A stretch of 64,000 nt of DNA from Lunatimonas salinarum (GTDB taxonomy: Bacteria; Bacteroidota; Bacteroidia; Cytophagales; Cyclobacteriaceae). A program made the position numbers and the translations under genes. Within the stretch, counting starts at the first letter, position 1; each line of letters opens with the position of its first letter. The stretch covers positions 235,392 through 299,391 of the forward strand of contig NZ_JACVCV010000007.1 in NCBI RefSeq assembly GCF_017811155.1, given 5' to 3'. The notes beneath the pieces are model-generated. The model did not search any database. It worked only from the letters and a program-made list of their open reading frames with translations, and was not told the origin of the DNA. Below are positions 63,492 through 64,000 of the stretch, in pieces.

Positions 63492-63602
63492 TTAAACAGG
63501 GGAACCTGTCAGGTCTCCCTTAATGCCCCCATCATTACCCGCATAAAAATCATTTCTTATTTCTAACGCATTCATCTCCGGATTTGTCCATTCTTTTTTC
63601 AT
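63492..63602 (-). CDS. Small 36-residue peptide, putative RiPP-like precursor (copy 2)
   Basis: A 36-codon frame of the same length as copy 1. The product begins MKKEWTNPEMNALEIRNDFY and has a Gly/Asn/Asp-rich C-terminus (AGNDGGIKGD, then LTGSPV). Residues 1-16 match copy 1 at M, K, K, E, W, N, P, E, E, I and R; residues 17-36 hardly match. It is followed by a 12-bp stem terminator and has about 400 bases of non-coding sequence upstream to the window edge, so it is a separate transcription unit. The product is probably secreted or modified; modification enzymes may lie beyond the window edge. Confidence 0.65.
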   Translation of the reverse strand: MKKEWTNPEMNALEIRNDFYAGNDGGIKGDLTGSPV

Positions 63603-64000
63603 AGCTGTTTATTGATTTAATTTACCAACAAGTGTACGTATTATAGTTTGGAATTGGAAATTTTTTCAATATAATATTTTATGAATAGCTAGGTATTAAA
63701 ATAAAATTCATAAATAATTATCTGAGATGCATTTTAATTTATTCGAAAGCTCCACTACTTTTTCTACCTGGAATACCAAAACGCAAACGAGGGCTTTGCT
63801 TTTCGGTATATTGCGGCTTACGGATGCGCTATAGGAATTGGGTCAAAAGGGAACGTATCCGCTTAGCTGCTAGCGTGATAGGTTTGGCAGGTGGATTGGC
63901 GTCGGACTTGGGACGATAGTCGGATTGTTTTGTTACTTTCAATAGTACTACTTTACGGAGTTAAAAATTACTTGGTTAGGAGCTCCAAAATTGCTATATT
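63603..64000. other. Region without a supported gene at the window edge
   Basis: The first 120 bases are AT-rich and probably contain the promoter of the small peptide gene. A frame from 63738 to 63866 is open on the plus strand and would read AAYGCAIGIGSKG near its end, but it has no start codon. Nothing else is recognised. Confidence 0.35.

Noticed and set aside
63738..63866. A 42-codon open frame reading AAYGCAIGIGSKG, resembling the Gly-rich end of a bacteriocin
   Set aside because: It has no start codon and no leader, so it may be chance or a remnant; the window ends too soon to judge.
1..64000. tRNA, rRNA, insertion sequences and prophage
   Set aside because: No conserved tRNA arms, rRNA segments, transposases or integrases were found on reading both strands, though short RNAs cannot be excluded by eye.

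Overview
The window is about 64 kb of a chromosome from a Bacteroidota bacterium, most likely of the order Cytophagales (Cyclobacteriaceae-like). The support is a TonB-dependent receptor paired with a DUF4249-type lipoprotein, a Bat (VWA/TPR) operon, a secreted protein with a type IX secretion sorting domain, a glycine-lipid-type acyltransferase pair, TAnnTTTG-type promoter elements, little Shine-Dalgarno signal, and many lipoproteins. No rRNA, tRNA, CRISPR array, insertion sequence or prophage was seen.

Layout. 0-8.6 kb is housekeeping: a truncated SBF-like transporter, a YhhQ-type transporter, RNase Z, a STAS protein, PurC, a MORN-like repeat protein, thiolase and a three-gene Bat cluster. 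8.8-18.6 kb has a TonB-dependent receptor/DUF4249 pair, a complete RND efflux operon and an SDR. 18.9-23.2 kb has an O-/N-acyltransferase pair for amino-acid lipids, then an aldo/keto reductase with a FucP-type permease (probable L-fucose use). 23.2-31.4 kb is an accessory locus: ECF sigma factor, membrane TPR anti-sigma-like protein, two unknown proteins, a subtilisin-fold peptidase without signal peptide, and a translationally coupled TPR-CHAT protease that appears membrane-anchored outside the cytoplasm. 31.4-37.7 kb has an oxidoreductase, a monooxygenase, two paralogous outer-membrane proteins flanking a T9SS-sorted protein whose signal peptide carries an in-frame stop, and a nitroreductase. 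37.9-41.9 kb is a single-polypeptide type IIG restriction-modification enzyme. 41.9-49.7 kb has a Crp/Fnr regulator, a beta-helix/diheme cytochrome pair, a sulfatase, a GreA/B-type factor and a three-gene ABC system. 50-52.4 and 60.9-63.4 kb hold two paralogous MBOAT/SGNH O-acylation pairs. Between them are an M28 peptidase, a lipoprotein, a ceramidase-like protein and a large PVC-type heme protein.

Two things stand out. First, the 23-31 kb locus looks like a two-protease (S8 + CHAT) system with its own sigma/anti-sigma module; a similar AT-rich motif lies upstream of both the sigma gene and the protease operon. Second, around the second MBOAT/SGNH pair there are two intact 36-codon genes and one frameshifted relative. 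They encode peptides with a shared N-terminus (MKKEW.NPE...EIR) and divergent glycine-rich C-termini, an architecture like that of modified-peptide precursors. No database search could be run, so family names rest on recognised motifs.
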